From Blumeriella jaapii (taxonomy: Eukaryota; Ascomycota; Leotiomycetes; Helotiales; Drepanopezizaceae), in contig VWND01000064.1 in NCBI GenBank assembly GCA_009599575.1, positions 248,001 to 312,000 on the forward strand: DNA of 64,000 nt. The letters are read 5' to 3'. Position 1 is the stretch's first letter; each line of letters starts with the position of its first letter. The position numbers and the translations under genes are program-made. This document shows, one piece after another, positions 1-10,863 of the stretch. The notes beneath the pieces were generated by a model. The model was not told the origin of the DNA. It worked only from the letters and a program-made list of their open reading frames with translations, and searched no databases.

Positions 1-901
1 CCTGCGTCCGACCAAACGAAACAAATCTGATCTGCGCATGATTTTCCAGTGATGTCTTGTTACGCTCCCGGCGGCTAGCCGAGCAGTTGCGAAAAATGCT
101 AAAGCCAGTCATGGGTAGGTACCGTCGGTATCTTTCCGTATCGCGAATCAGGTATCGAGGTGTCGTGTGCAAAGTGAAGGGCGCTTCTAATCGTCTTCCA
201 ATCGCAGCCAATTCTCCGGGACACAACTACACAAATCTGCTCTTGTTGACGATTGGTGAGAAGGGCGGCCCAGGCGATGACCGACGCTGTACTGTACGGT
301 ACAGATCCATCGTACGGAGGAGTACCTTTCCCCCAGGTCAGATACGGAAACTCTGGGAGGGCCCTGGGAGGGGTCAAAAACCGGGGGTTTCGCTAAGATT
401 TTTAGGGTTGCCGAGCCCTGGAGGGGGTGGTTTCTTGATTGGGTCCGAGAGGAAGTCTATCCCCAACCTCTTTCACATCACGTGAAGCTAGGCTCAGTCA
501 TCTATTGCCAATCACTCATTCTCGGTACAGTCCGATGAGAAGGATGCATCCTGCGTGGAATGTAAACAGAGCAGAGAAATAAAGAAAGAAGTCTTTGGCT
601 TCTCCTGTCGGCCTCGAACATTTGGCCAAGGAGAAGTCGGCAAAATACTGAACCGTCTCCTTATCCGAGCATGGGGGAGGGACTCATCTCAGGACAACCC
701 GACAATGGGATTGGGTGTATACTGAAACGTATTCTGCGTGTAGTCACAAACTGGTGGAACTTCTGTCTTTGTGGCTTTCTTACCCAACGGGATTTTGGTG
801 TCGGGGATGCCTTCTGGCCTTGCGCATTGGTAAGCTTTAGCTCTGAAGCTCGTTTCAACCACAACTTCCAAACTCATGTACTGTACAGCAACCAACCCAT
901 C
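1..901. other. Upstream spacer, no gene recognised
   Basis: Open frames here (for example 57-485 on the plus strand) have no recognisable domain and look like chance frames. The last part should hold the promoter and 5' leader of the thioesterase gene beginning at 902. Confidence 0.5.
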
Positions 902-2555
902 ATGACATCTCGAACCCGCCCCGTCCGCCATCTCACCCGAGCCCTCCGCGCCCGGCAGGTCTTACAATTCCGGTCCATCGCATCAACACCGAGATGTCGC
1001 ACCGATGGCGTGTACCGCGAGCTGACCGCAATGCGAACGCGCACCCCCTTCATCGAAGCCCTCCGCACGCAGCAACAAGGCGAGCATGGAAGCCCGACCG
1101 TCCCAACCGACCATTCCGAGCGTGACGTTTCCCCAAAGTCCATGTCGGACAGCTTGACTCGCATCGTAAGCCCTCACGCTCCCTGCCCCCATTCGCATCA
1201 ATCACATGATCGAGAACGTCGTGCTAACGACTCCAAGATCCTCCCTCTTGCGCGCGATCCCTGGCTGTTGGACTCCTACATCAACGCGTCGGGCCATATC
1301 CGGCTCGGCACGATCTTCATGGATCTCGATGCGCTGGCTGGCGTGATAGCCTACAAGCACACTGGCGACTCGGTCATGACCGTCACGGCCGCCGTGGACA
1401 GGATCACGCTCAAGCACCCGCTAAGCGAGATCTGCGACTTGGAGCTGAGCGGGATGGTGACGTTTGCCACGGGCAGGAGTAGCATGGAGATTAGCATCCA
1501 GGTTGCGAAGGCCCTGAAAGAAGGAGAGGCTGTCACGGACGGGATGTGCTCTTGACGTGTGCTTTTACAATGGTACGCAGTCCTTGTATGATGTGGTACA
1601 TGTGTGTTGATGTTGATGGGGACAGGTCTCGCTAGACCCAGCGACCAAGAGACCAGTCGCGATCAGTCCGCTCATCGCAAAGACGCCCGAGGAGAAAGCA
1701 ATCTTCGCCCAAGGCGAAGCAAACTACGCTCGCAAGAAAGCCGCTTCGTCTCACGCCCTCCAAAAGCAGACACCCAAGTAATACCCCCTCCCCCCTCCCC
1801 TTCCTCTCCAGCCAGCCAATTCCCACCCTCACATAAAACGATGAGCCCACACTGAACTAACCTCCCACGCCCCCAGCGACGAAGAATCCGACCTGATCCA
1901 CAAGATCTTCCTCGCGCAGCAGGACTACCATGACCCGAACACGGCGGCGCTGAAGCCGGCAGCGGCGTTCTACATGGCGCAGACGACGATGCAGTCGGTG
2001 CAACTGATGCAGCCGCAGTACCGCAACCGGCACAACTTCATGATCTTCGGCGGCTTCCTGCTCAAGTCGACCTTCGAGCTGGCCTTCACGTGCGCGTCGG
2101 CCATGTCGCACACGCGGCCGGCCTTCCTCTCGCTCGACCCGTCCGTCTTCGAGAACCCCGTGCCCGTCGGCTCGGTGCTCTACCTCGCCGCCACCGTCGC
2201 CTACTCCGACGCCGAGCTCGTCGACGACCCGACCACGCCCAAGCTGAGCCCCGCCGGCTGCGCCCGCATCCAGATCAGGGTCGACTCCAAGGTCAGAGAT
2301 ATCGAGCATGGGGAGACGAAGCCGACCGGCACGTTCAATTACACGTTTGAGGTGAAGCGGGAGGTCATGATCATTCCCGAGACGTATGCCGAGCACATGA
2401 TGTTCCTGGATGCGAGGCGGAGGTGTCGCTTGGTGGGGGAGAGTGTGGGAGAGGAGGGGGGAAAGAAAGGAGGTGATGCAGTAGGGAACGGTGGGTACCG
2501 CATCACACACTGTGTCGAGGCACGTTTACTTGGTCAAGTAAAACATTGCAAATGA
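902..2555 (+). CDS. Mitochondrial acyl-CoA thioesterase (ACOT9/10-like, double hotdog), with a frame break
   Basis: Likely hydrolyses acyl-CoA esters in the mitochondrial matrix. The predicted start at 902 gives an Arg-rich, acid-poor leader (MTSRTRPVRHLTRALRARQ) typical of a matrix presequence. The first hotdog segment carries DPWLLDSYINASGHIRLG and FMDLDALAGVIAYKHTG. The second carries RNRHNFMIFGGFLLKSTFEL and ends with a conserved PETYAEHMMFLDARR block. Introns read at 1166-1237 (branch site TGCTAAC), 1573-1625 and 1778-1876. Odd point: the frame opened at 902 stops at 1553-1555, while the family sequence GDVLLTCAFTMVSLDP continues one frame over. One base appears to be missing at the GGG near 1541-1543. 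Either the assembly lost a G or the gene is newly broken. The C-terminus after about 2415 does not look conserved. Family call firm; intactness uncertain. Confidence 0.85.
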
Positions 2556-3590
2556 AGTCCGAGGAGCGAAGGAAGCGAACAGACCATTCTTCACCATGGA
2601 TGGCAAGGTGATGGTAGATTGGCGTCTGTAACTTTGATAACAACGTTCGGCCCTTCAGTGAATCTTCCACAAACGCCCTGCCAATTAGGTAGGATAGGGT
2701 AGGTGACCAGTCTGCAAAAATTAGCGACGGGATGCTGGCTGCTGGTACTGTAGTGTAGTGTAGATGTGAGAAATCAACCGAGGCGAATCACAATAACAAA
2801 CGCTGTTGAGGCACTGCATTGTACTGCACTGTACTGTATGTACCTACTACATATGTATGTATGTATGTATGTACAGGATGTATGTACTGTATACAATAGA
2901 TCTGTCAAGGTCGACACTATGTTTACCTACTCCCCACTTGCCCCCCCCCCCTTGCCCCCCCGCCATCCCCCGTCCCATCCCCTCCCCTGGATGGTAGGTA
3001 CTTAGGTACTTACACATTTCGTACATGGGACAACCAACACCAGGGCCATATCGTTTTTATCCACACAGTATACATTACCTAGGTACATTACAGTACAGTA
3101 CTTACAGTACTCACCCCCTACCATGACAAGACCCTCGCAACACTGAAACACCGAGAGCTACAGTACCGTACATACACGTACAGTACCGTACCGTACCGCA
3201 CAGTACAGCACGAGAGAACAAACAGACGACAAGCGAGATGTCGATGAAACGACGACTATTTATTTACTTCTCTGGGCCCCTCCGCCCCCCGCCCCCGGGG
3301 AATCGGGTGTGTTGGGTGTGTTGGGTGTGCTGTGGGCGCCAACTACTGTACAGTACTGTGTGTATCGTACATACGTGCTGAGCGGAGACACGGGAAGATG
3401 CGTGATGGTAGAAGAGGAGATGTGGCCTAGATGGGGATCTGATTTCCAAGTATTTATGTCGATGCGGTACGGTATGGTGCTGTACAGTACGGTACTGTAT
3501 ATCCAACCCCTGCCAGCCATCAAGGGGTTTTCCTCCCCAACGCCTCGCTCGCCCCTATTGTACATACAGTACAGCAGTACCCCGCGGCCT
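2556..3590. other. GTAC-rich spacer between convergent genes
   Basis: Between the thioesterase and the DUF3433 gene lies sequence full of overlapping TACTGTAC/GTACAGTA words, a short TATG run near 2851-2872 and a C-rich run near 2940-2985. The open frames in it follow the repeats and show no domain. Confidence 0.6.
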
Positions 3591-6546
3591 CTAGTAAAGG
3601 TCCCACTGGGTGCTCCACGGCTGGGTCGCCTTCCGGGCATCGGACCCGTGCCGATACCGGGTCACGAGCTCCTCCTCGTCGACGCCGCAGTGCATCTCGC
3701 CGTCGCGGCCGGCGAACCAGCCGAGGCCGTACGTCTTGCCGACGCGCGCGAGCCGCCGCACCATCTCGTCGTTGTTCATCTTCTCCGTGCCGACGAAGTC
3801 GTACAGCATCTTGCTCTGGTGGATGAAGGCCAGGATGCTCGCCATCGTGCTCGGCTGCCGCGGCAGGAAGGCGTGCCGCCGCCGCGCGTACACCAGCGTC
3901 GCGACGCAGCAGAGGAAGCTGAGGATGAGCAGCGCCAGGCCGAAGGAGAGCCAGAAGGAGAGGAAGGTCTCCTCGCCTCGCTCGCGGGAGTCGTGGCCGT
4001 CTCGACGGAGGAGGAGGAGGAGGAGGAGGAGTCGCGGCTGGGCGGAGTCGGGACCCGCAGCAGCAGCAGCAGCAGAAGAAGAAGACGAAAGCTGCTCGAG
4101 GAACTCGCGGCCGTGCACGCCCGTGAAGGAGGCAGAGCAGACGGTCAAGATCTCCGCCAGCACGGAGCCTAGCCCGACCAGCCCGACGAGGAGGTGCCCA
4201 TTCACGAAGGCGCGGATCGGCATCCACCCGAATGCCATGGCGGTGTAGTCCAGCGTGAGGACGTTGGGCGGCGCGTGCCGGTTGGAGAGGATGTAGAAGG
4301 GCTCGATCATGCGGACGTCGGTCTCGAGCGTGCCCCAGGCGAGCTTGATGCCGACGGCGAGCGCGGTCAGGAGCCAGGGCGCCCTGGTCGTGACCTGGTT
4401 GACGGCCGGGACGAAGAGGCTGACGGGGACGAGAACCATGAAGAGAACCATGCCGAGGATGAAGGGGATTCCGGCCGAGAGACGCAGCATGAGGGGGTGT
4501 GGGTTCTCGGGCCGAGACTGCTGATCGTATCTGTCTTTCTCGGCTTGCGTGAGGGGCACTTTGTCTTCGGGTGCGAGTGAGGAGTTCCGCAAGGAGTACC
4601 GATGCGATTTGAGCGTTTGATGGATCATTTCCGGCGTGGCGGTGTCCATGTTCTTGAAGTCCATCAGGATGTGACTCCGGTTCGCCATGGCGGCGATGCC
4701 AGCGATGCCCTTGACGTCTGCCACGAGACCCGATGGTCGACTCCCCAGCTGCCAGACGAGTATGGAGCCCAGCACCGCTATCAGGAGCAACACGACACTG
4801 AGGATCCGCGACAAGATGGCGTTGACAACGATCTGTTTCTCAAACGCGAATTCCGAGCCCGGCTGTGCCCGCGCGGTTGGTTTGAGCTCAATCGATGCTG
4901 CTTGTAACGTTGGTACCAGGGAGACTGCCATGAGGCTTGCTTGCGAGGAGACAGCCACGGCGTAGTGTTTGTACGACAGTGCTCTGATCGGCCGGAGGAA
5001 GTTGACGAACGTGATGTAGTCGACCTATATAAGGTCAGCCAGCTCGTGGGTATCTGGGGGTCAGATTGTGAGGACTGACATTGAGTGACTCGGCAGCCAA
5101 AGCGCCCCCTTTTCGAGAAAGCTGGTAGTAAGCCTCGAGTCGCTTCACTTCGAAGTCCGTCACTTGCCACAACACGCCGAACGAAACGGCCACCACGGTG
5201 GGCAGATATTTGAACGTAAAGTAGTCCCAGGTACTGAGGGTGGCCGCCGAGGTAAAGGTGTAGATCGCGCCTTTGCGAAGAAGAAGCTCTTGCGCAGCCG
5301 CAAGTGTGATCGAGATGGCAATCAGCGCGCTGATGTACGGCCACCGCATGGAGACCGGCTTCCAGTTCTTCTGGGGGTAGAACACTTCCACGGTGGGAGC
5401 CGATAAGGTGGTCCTGCGAGTCGTAGCACCGTCTATCGTGTCGAAATGTACAGATGCCGAGCTATCACCTTCGATAGAGCTGATGTCCACCGTGGGCTCC
5501 TCCTCAACAATGACCTCGACGATCTCTCCTCGCTGGTTCGCTTCCATCTGGCCCAGTTTCCGTACCGTTTGAGCCCTCGCTAGCTCGTTACCTCGTCGCA
5601 GCGAAGGTCGTCGAAATGACATTCGGCGTGATATTGGCCCAGGCGATTTCGGGGTTGTAGGCCAGTTCGCGTAGAGATCCGTACTTGTGATGGTCGTATC
5701 TGGTTTCCAGCCAGCTCCCAGCCCACCTGTCAGAATACCGGCTGCCTCTTGACGGTTCACTTCCTTCAGTTGCTGCTCGTTCTGTGGCGGCCCAGTGAAC
5801 GAGGAGACATCCACCGTCAGGATGGGGGACAACATCGGCGCAGACTCCGCTCCGTCTTCTTCCACGCTGGAACATGTAGTCTTGTAGTTTGAGAATCCCG
5901 TCGGCATCGCAGCCCTTAACAAGCTCATGTCCATCTCCTCTCCTTCGTCCACAGTGCCGTGTTTTGTATTCCTGAGAGAGCTACTAGACCCCTTCCGCCT
6001 GCTCGAGTACCGCCTAGAGGTTCTCGGGGATTGACTTGGTGCCAAATCTGGGCTTTTGACCGGTTTGTATGAGTGAAAGCTGCGGAACGGACTGAACGTT
6101 GATCGAGTGGCAGGCGAAGACATCCCAACTCGCAAAGTCTCTGGAATGGTCGATGACCTCTTACCACCTCCCCTAGGCTCTTCAGACGGCGAATCCACTC
6201 CGGCACCTCCCTCCGAAGACAGCCGCAGATGGCTGATATCCAGCTCGTCTCTCCATTGCGACGGAGGATAGTCCGAGGTTGGCGAGGGCAGCGAAACCAC
6301 CGAATCTTGACGGTCAAGCTGATATCCCGCCAGCGAACTGAAGTCCGAATTCGAAGACTGCTTATGCCTCAGATGCGATCGCTGGAGGACTGGCCGGCCC
6401 CACGCGTCAGGATCTTCGTCTCCAGGACCATGGTCGGCCATAACCGTAACCTCATCGACACGCGCCGTCTCGGTACACTCAGGCAACGAAGATCGCGGAC
6501 TCGAAACGAACGTCAGAACCACTGGGTCAATGCCGTTGGAACGCAC
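3591..6546 (-). CDS. DUF3433-family multi-pass membrane protein
   Basis: Function unknown; the family is fungal and integral to membranes. Two exons, 6546-5080 and 5024-3591, are separated by a 55-base intron and give 966 residues. Residues 1 to about 400 are polar, Ser/Pro-rich and probably cytosolic. A hydrophobic helix follows (WPYISALIAISITLAAAQE), then the characteristic stretch with KYLPTVVAVSFGVLWQVTDF and EVKRLEAYYQLS. The second exon resumes with YITFVNFLRPIRALSYKHYA and has several further hydrophobic helices. Near residue 800 a run of Ser, Ala and Leu is encoded by simple GAG/GCA-type repeats (about 4005-4085). The C-terminal tail contains KTYGLGWFAGRDGEMHCGVD, a segment also found as a relic near 18.95 kb. 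A Met at codon 36 is an alternative start. The donor is GTCAGT, unusual but supported by frame and homology. Confidence 0.85.
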
Positions 6547-6664
6547 AACTCATCGAAGATAACAACGCTCGAAGAGCGCGAAGCTCGACCGCAGCGCTGT
6601 GCGCGGAGTGCGCAAGGCTGGCGCTTCCTCGTCGCGGAATCCAGGCTTCAAAACAAACAAACAA

Positions 6665-6697
<33 letters not shown>

Positions 6698-7426
6698 ATG
6701 ATAAACGAACTGACAAGCAAGCCAAGCAACGAACCAGCAAACAAACAGACAGCAACTGTTGTCGCGTCAGATGCAACACGGATCCCGAGACGAAGCCATC
6801 AGGCAAACCAAACGGCGTTACACGCCGACATCAAACGAGAGGCTCCATGTCGCCGCTGGAGTTGCCGCGATGGGGACCTGCTCTGTGTGCCCTGCCGCCG
6901 GCACGAGAAGAGCTGAAATGCAAGCCAAGGCCACCTCCCTGGTGGGAAAGCAGCCAGTCGACATCGATGCCACGCCATACAGAGGCCGTGGCGCATGAGA
7001 ACAACGACTCTCGACGACGGCGCGCCCAAACAGCAGCGATGCGGGATGTGGTGCCTGTGGTTGTCGTCGTGTCGGCGAGGACGCGAGAGCATCCAGGCCT
7101 GCACCCGCGGTTTCTGGAAGACACGAACAGACGAGAAGCGCGCTGTGGAGTGCTCGAGTCACAAGCACTGTGTGCTCTTGCGCGTGTTTCGGCATGCACG
7201 GGAGAGCAGATCATGGAAGCAAAAGAGAGTGCCGTAGAATCTTGAAGTCATGTATGAGAAGTCGTCCGAATCGACCTAAATGTGCTCTCTCGCTTCCGAT
7301 CTACACGTACAGTACTGTATATACAAGTTCGCCCTGCCGATCCACCAGCCAGTATCCACAAGAGGGATTATTAGTTAAGAGATGAAGTGGTCTTGTGAGA
7401 CACGGAGACACATAAACAGACACCAC
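6547..7426. other. Spacer between DUF3433 gene and wetA
   Basis: Probably the DUF3433 promoter and leader (both flanking genes are on the minus strand) plus the wetA 3' region. It contains a CAAA/CAAG microsatellite at about 6651-6697. The longest frames overlap it or encode low-complexity sequence. Confidence 0.5.
6651..6697. repeat. CAAA/CAAG tetranucleotide microsatellite
   Basis: About eleven units: a few CAAA followed by seven or more CAAG. It lies just upstream of the DUF3433 start, in its likely 5' region. Confidence 0.9.
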
Positions 7427-9148
7427 TCATACGAAAAGCTCCTCCTCAAGGAGTCTATCCACGTTGCCTCCAGCGGCGATCACCGCCTTCACGGCAGCCT
7501 GGCTCAGCTTCCGCCTCTTATCCAGCGCCTCCTTCTCTCTTCTCGCCTTCGTCTTGGAGCTGCCGCTGGGGGCAACTCCCGTCAGGATCTTTCTGCTATC
7601 GCTAGGCGTAAAGTTGACAAAGTCCACGACAGCGCCGGCGGTGGGCGTTCGGGGCGTCGAGTGCTTGCTCGCCTTGGTCTTGCGCTTTCGGACGTGGAAG
7701 GCTTGCGGGTGGGGAGGGGGTGAGTCCGAGTCGCTGCTCGTGGACCGGCTCTTTCGGATCACGGGGCTAGAGAGTTGAGGGTGTCGGGACCGGACGTGGT
7801 GCGAGGCGTGTCGGTGCCCACTCTGCTGGCGGCGATGCTGAATCGGCTGCGGCTGGGAGTGAGGGCTGGAGAAGTAGCTCGGCGGGTGTGGTGGTGGAGT
7901 GCCCACCACGAAAGAATGCTGGGCAGAAGAAGCAGGCATCTGGATCATGAGCCCGTTGGCCATGTTCGGAGAACCGAATCCGAGATCGAGATCGAGATCG
8001 TTGCTGGTGTCATGGTTGCTGCCGTGTGCGAGGTCGTTTTGGAACTGCATCGCGAGTGTTTTGCTTGGCCGCTGTGGTGTCGAGTGGAAGTGGTTGGGCG
8101 ATGGTTGGGCCATCGGTGCTGTAGCATGATTCCACCACAGCGGAGACTCGATCTCGGCGTACATTGATGAGGCTCCGTACCTGACGTCTGGAGAGCCTGG
8201 CAGTTGAGACCAAGAGCCTGAAGCGTTCTGAGCCTGGGGCGTGATGGGGTAGAGCGCGTTCTCCGAGCGTAGTTGCTGACTTGTGCGTCGCGACGGGTAG
8301 TGATCCAATGTTGGAGTCGACAGCGGCGTGTCGTAGGCCGTTGGCCTGGCCATGTGCGGCTGCTGTGTCGAGACAGCCTTGTATGGGAAGCCATGGAAGA
8401 GATCCGCTTTCTGGGGCTCCAGGTGGGAGCATCGCGATGCATCTGGTGCTCGCGTCGAAGGTGGTGGCGAGAGTGGCGCATCGTCGCGCTCGAAGTCGAA
8501 GTTGAACTTGGCAGCTTCCTGGCCGAGCTTCTGTCTCCAGAGGTCCAGGTTACCGCTGCTGTGGTTTCCATGAGTAGCTCCCATCATTTTTGGAGTTGAC
8601 TTCTGCTTCCTGATGGGACTGCGGAGGATGCTTTGGTCGAGACCAGCAGTGGCCTTTTGGAAGGTCTTGGACAAAGACTCGACAATGCGGTTTTTTCTCC
8701 GCAGCAGCTGGTGTGCCGGGCTAACAGTGGGAGTTGGAGAAGCTGGCAGAGATCTTTGCGAGTGCGAGTGCGAGTGCGAGTGCGCTCCAATCTGAGGAGA
8801 CTCTAGTTTGATGCCTTCGAGGCTGAGCAGTTCAGTATCAGAGATTGCGGCTCTACCAGAGAGTTCGTAGAACTGTTCGCCTGAAAGCGAGGTGAAGGAG
8901 GCGACATGGTCCTCCGACGCCCATGGCGTGGCCAAGTGGCAAGGCAGATCGCCAACTTCATCAATGGAGCTCGAGGATACATTTGCTGAGTCGCACCCCA
9001 CTGACTGCTCGAAGTCGAGGGTCTCGTTGTCCTCCGGGCTGTAAGTGAGGAACTGGTCAAAGAAGTCGGCCCCGAGGTCCTCGTAGGCGTGGGTGGCCAT
9101 CTCGGCGCGCCTGTTGTTCGAGTAGGAGGCCACGGCAGAGAATGACAT
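7427..9148 (-). CDS. wetA: WetA conidial maturation regulator
   Basis: WetA acts last in the BrlA-AbaA-WetA cascade and controls spore wall and metabolic maturation in conidia; it is nuclear. This uninterrupted 573-codon frame ends in the conserved WetA/ESC1-related region: VDFVNFTPSDSRKILTGVAP, then SGSSKTKARREKEALDKRRK and LSQAAVKAVIAAGG (about residues 505-565). A second conserved block lies near residue 200 (NLDLWRQKLGQEAAKFNFDF). The rest is Ser/Pro/His-rich and probably disordered, including a short His-Ser repeat coded by GAGTGC units on the opposite strand (about 8758-8785). Length is close to that of Aspergillus WetA. Codon 17 (MATHAYEDLG) is a plausible alternative start. A group of CATTCC sites lies upstream and is listed separately. 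Confidence 0.93.
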   Translation of the reverse strand: MSFSAVASYSNNRRAEMATHAYEDLGADFFDQFLTYSPEDNETLDFEQSVGCDSANVSSSSIDEVGDLPCHLATPWASEDHVASFTSLSGEQFYELSGRAAISDTELLSLEGIKLESPQIGAHSHSHSHSQRSLPASPTPTVSPAHQLLRRKNRIVESLSKTFQKATAGLDQSILRSPIRKQKSTPKMMGATHGNHSSGNLDLWRQKLGQEAAKFNFDFERDDAPLSPPPSTRAPDASRCSHLEPQKADLFHGFPYKAVSTQQPHMARPTAYDTPLSTPTLDHYPSRRTSQQLRSENALYPITPQAQNASGSWSQLPGSPDVRYGASSMYAEIESPLWWNHATAPMAQPSPNHFHSTPQRPSKTLAMQFQNDLAHGSNHDTSNDLDLDLGFGSPNMANGLMIQMPASSAQHSFVVGTPPPHPPSYFSSPHSQPQPIQHRRQQSGHRHASHHVRSRHPQLSSPVIRKSRSTSSDSDSPPPHPQAFHVRKRKTKASKHSTPRTPTAGAVVDFVNFTPSDSRKILTGVAPSGSSKTKARREKEALDKRRKLSQAAVKAVIAAGGNVDRLLEEELFV

Positions 9149-9391
9149 ACCGAGTCAGGCAGGTGACTGAGAGAGGTTGAGTCTCAAGGCTGGTATGCTG
9201 GTAAGCTGGTATGTTGGCGGGTGGCTTGCAGTGAAGGCAGGAGAGTGAGATGTTTGTGCAGGTCAGGAATCTGGGGTCGTGATCTTGATGAACAGACACC
9301 ATAGGACATACTTATGCACAGGTCCGTTGCGTCGGTATCATCACCAGCCATCGGCATTACGCTGCACTATTCCCTCCTCGAGGAGTGCTTT

Positions 9392-10082
9392 GGAATGCTG
9401 GATGTCTAGCTCAACGGCCACCACTCCACGTGATTTGACCCCCCTTTGCTTGCTCGGTTGAGCGCACAACAGTTCTTTGACTCCTTTGTCCAGCCATCTC
9501 AAGATGCTGCAAATCTGAAAGAGGCGGGGACATTGGGATTGTGGTTGGGGAGGTGTAGAGGAGGAATGCTGCTAAGCCCGGTGGGCATTCCAGCGCCGGG
9601 CAACACTTCATCGCGGTGGACGACCACCACGACCACTTGCTTCGACATGGCAGCAAAAGAAACCAAGCGACCCGAGCCATGTTTGCTCGACGAGCGAGTT
9701 GTGCCTCTGGAGAGGAGTGATTCGCCCGCCGGGCAGAGGAAAGTCGCAAGTCGCTTAAAAGTCAACAAGTCATCCACTCCCCTTCATCCACACTACTCGG
9801 GCGCGAATAGCACGGCGCCAAGATCTGTTTTCATTGTGCTGATCCGCGGGTCCCTCGTCCGCTGGAATGTGACCCGCCACACACAAGACCACAACGATCA
9901 GAGACACATCGTGTGCCCCAACCCCCAGATATCCAGAACGTGCTTGACTGGTCTACCGGGGGACCGAGTCCTGGCGGGTTCCTGCGTCCCATGCGGGCTG
10001 CAAGACAAGAACATGCAGGAACGGTGCCCAGAGACGCATCGTCGTGACCCAGGAGTTCGGTGTTCGTTGCAGGGCAGGAATG
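9392..10082 (-). promoter_or_regulatory. Cluster of candidate AbaA sites (CATTCC) upstream of wetA
   Basis: CATTCC or its complement GGAATG occurs at 9392-9397, 9563-9568, 9586-9591, 9864-9869 and 10077-10082, all within 930 bases upstream of the wetA start. CATTCY is the recognition sequence of AbaA, the TEA-domain activator of wetA in Aspergillus. One BrlA-like AAAGGGG also occurs on the minus strand at 9441-9447, which alone means little. Functional assignment is inference. Confidence 0.5.
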
Positions 10083-10589
10083 GATTAGAGCTTTGCGTTG
10101 TTCGAGGAGCTTGACGACGAGAAGCGAGAGATCTCTTCTTAAGCAAGAAACGCAGCTAGGAGCTAGAGCAAGTATTACTCAAGACTTGAGAAAGCTAGCT
10201 GCTCAAAGTTCAAGATCAGATCTGTGTACTCGATTACACGCGTCCGCTAGGTGGTGACTGGCTCGCCAGTGCTCGATCTTGTGATCCCTTCGATCATTCA
10301 AGAGTTCCTCTACTCGAGGTCTTGCATCGAAGACATATTTTGCTCTTCGTAGGGAAGGGAAAGGCGCAATGCCGGCCCTCGTAAAACAAAGAACAATCAT
10401 TTGCAACGAATAGTAGGAAGTCTGTGGGGAAAGAAACAAGGAAGAATAAAAGGTATCAAAACAGCAGCAATCAGATCAAGACATACTTGCAAGATAATCA
10501 TGGTAGCGAGGCAATGCAACTGAAAGCCTGCGTTCTATGGGAGCTATACCCCATTGTGTTAACTAGGCCAACGCAGTCAAAAAGCTCGC

Positions 10590-10680
10590 GAAAGAAAACA
10601 ATCGTAAAAGGAAACAATCGTAAAAGAAACCAATCGTGAAAGAAACCAATCGTGAAAGAAAACAATCGTAAAAGAAAAGA
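10590..10680. repeat. 16-base tandem repeat (CGTAAAAGAAACCAAT type)
   Basis: Six imperfect copies of a 16-base unit, varying at two or three positions (GTAAAAG/GTGAAAG, AAACAAT/AACCAAT). Confidence 0.9.
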
Positions 10681-10863
10681 CATGAGAAGGGACATATCAT
10701 CTATTTGTTATTTTCAATCCGCAGTCCTACTCTACGAGGCCTGATCTCTCCGCAAAGAAAAAAGGTCCCCAGAGATGGTTGTCGTACCCAGATGCCACAC
10801 ACAAAAACAGTGCAGTACATACATACCCAGTCCAACCGATACCAAACATCTAGTCTTTATTTC

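Larger units (their letters stand above)
9149..10863. other. Long wetA upstream region
   Basis: 1.7 kb between wetA and the 3' end of RFC1 without a recognisable gene. Several open frames (9446-10114 and others) lack domains. Because both neighbours are on the minus strand, this is mainly wetA promoter and leader. It contains the CATTCC cluster and a 16-base tandem repeat. Confidence 0.55.
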
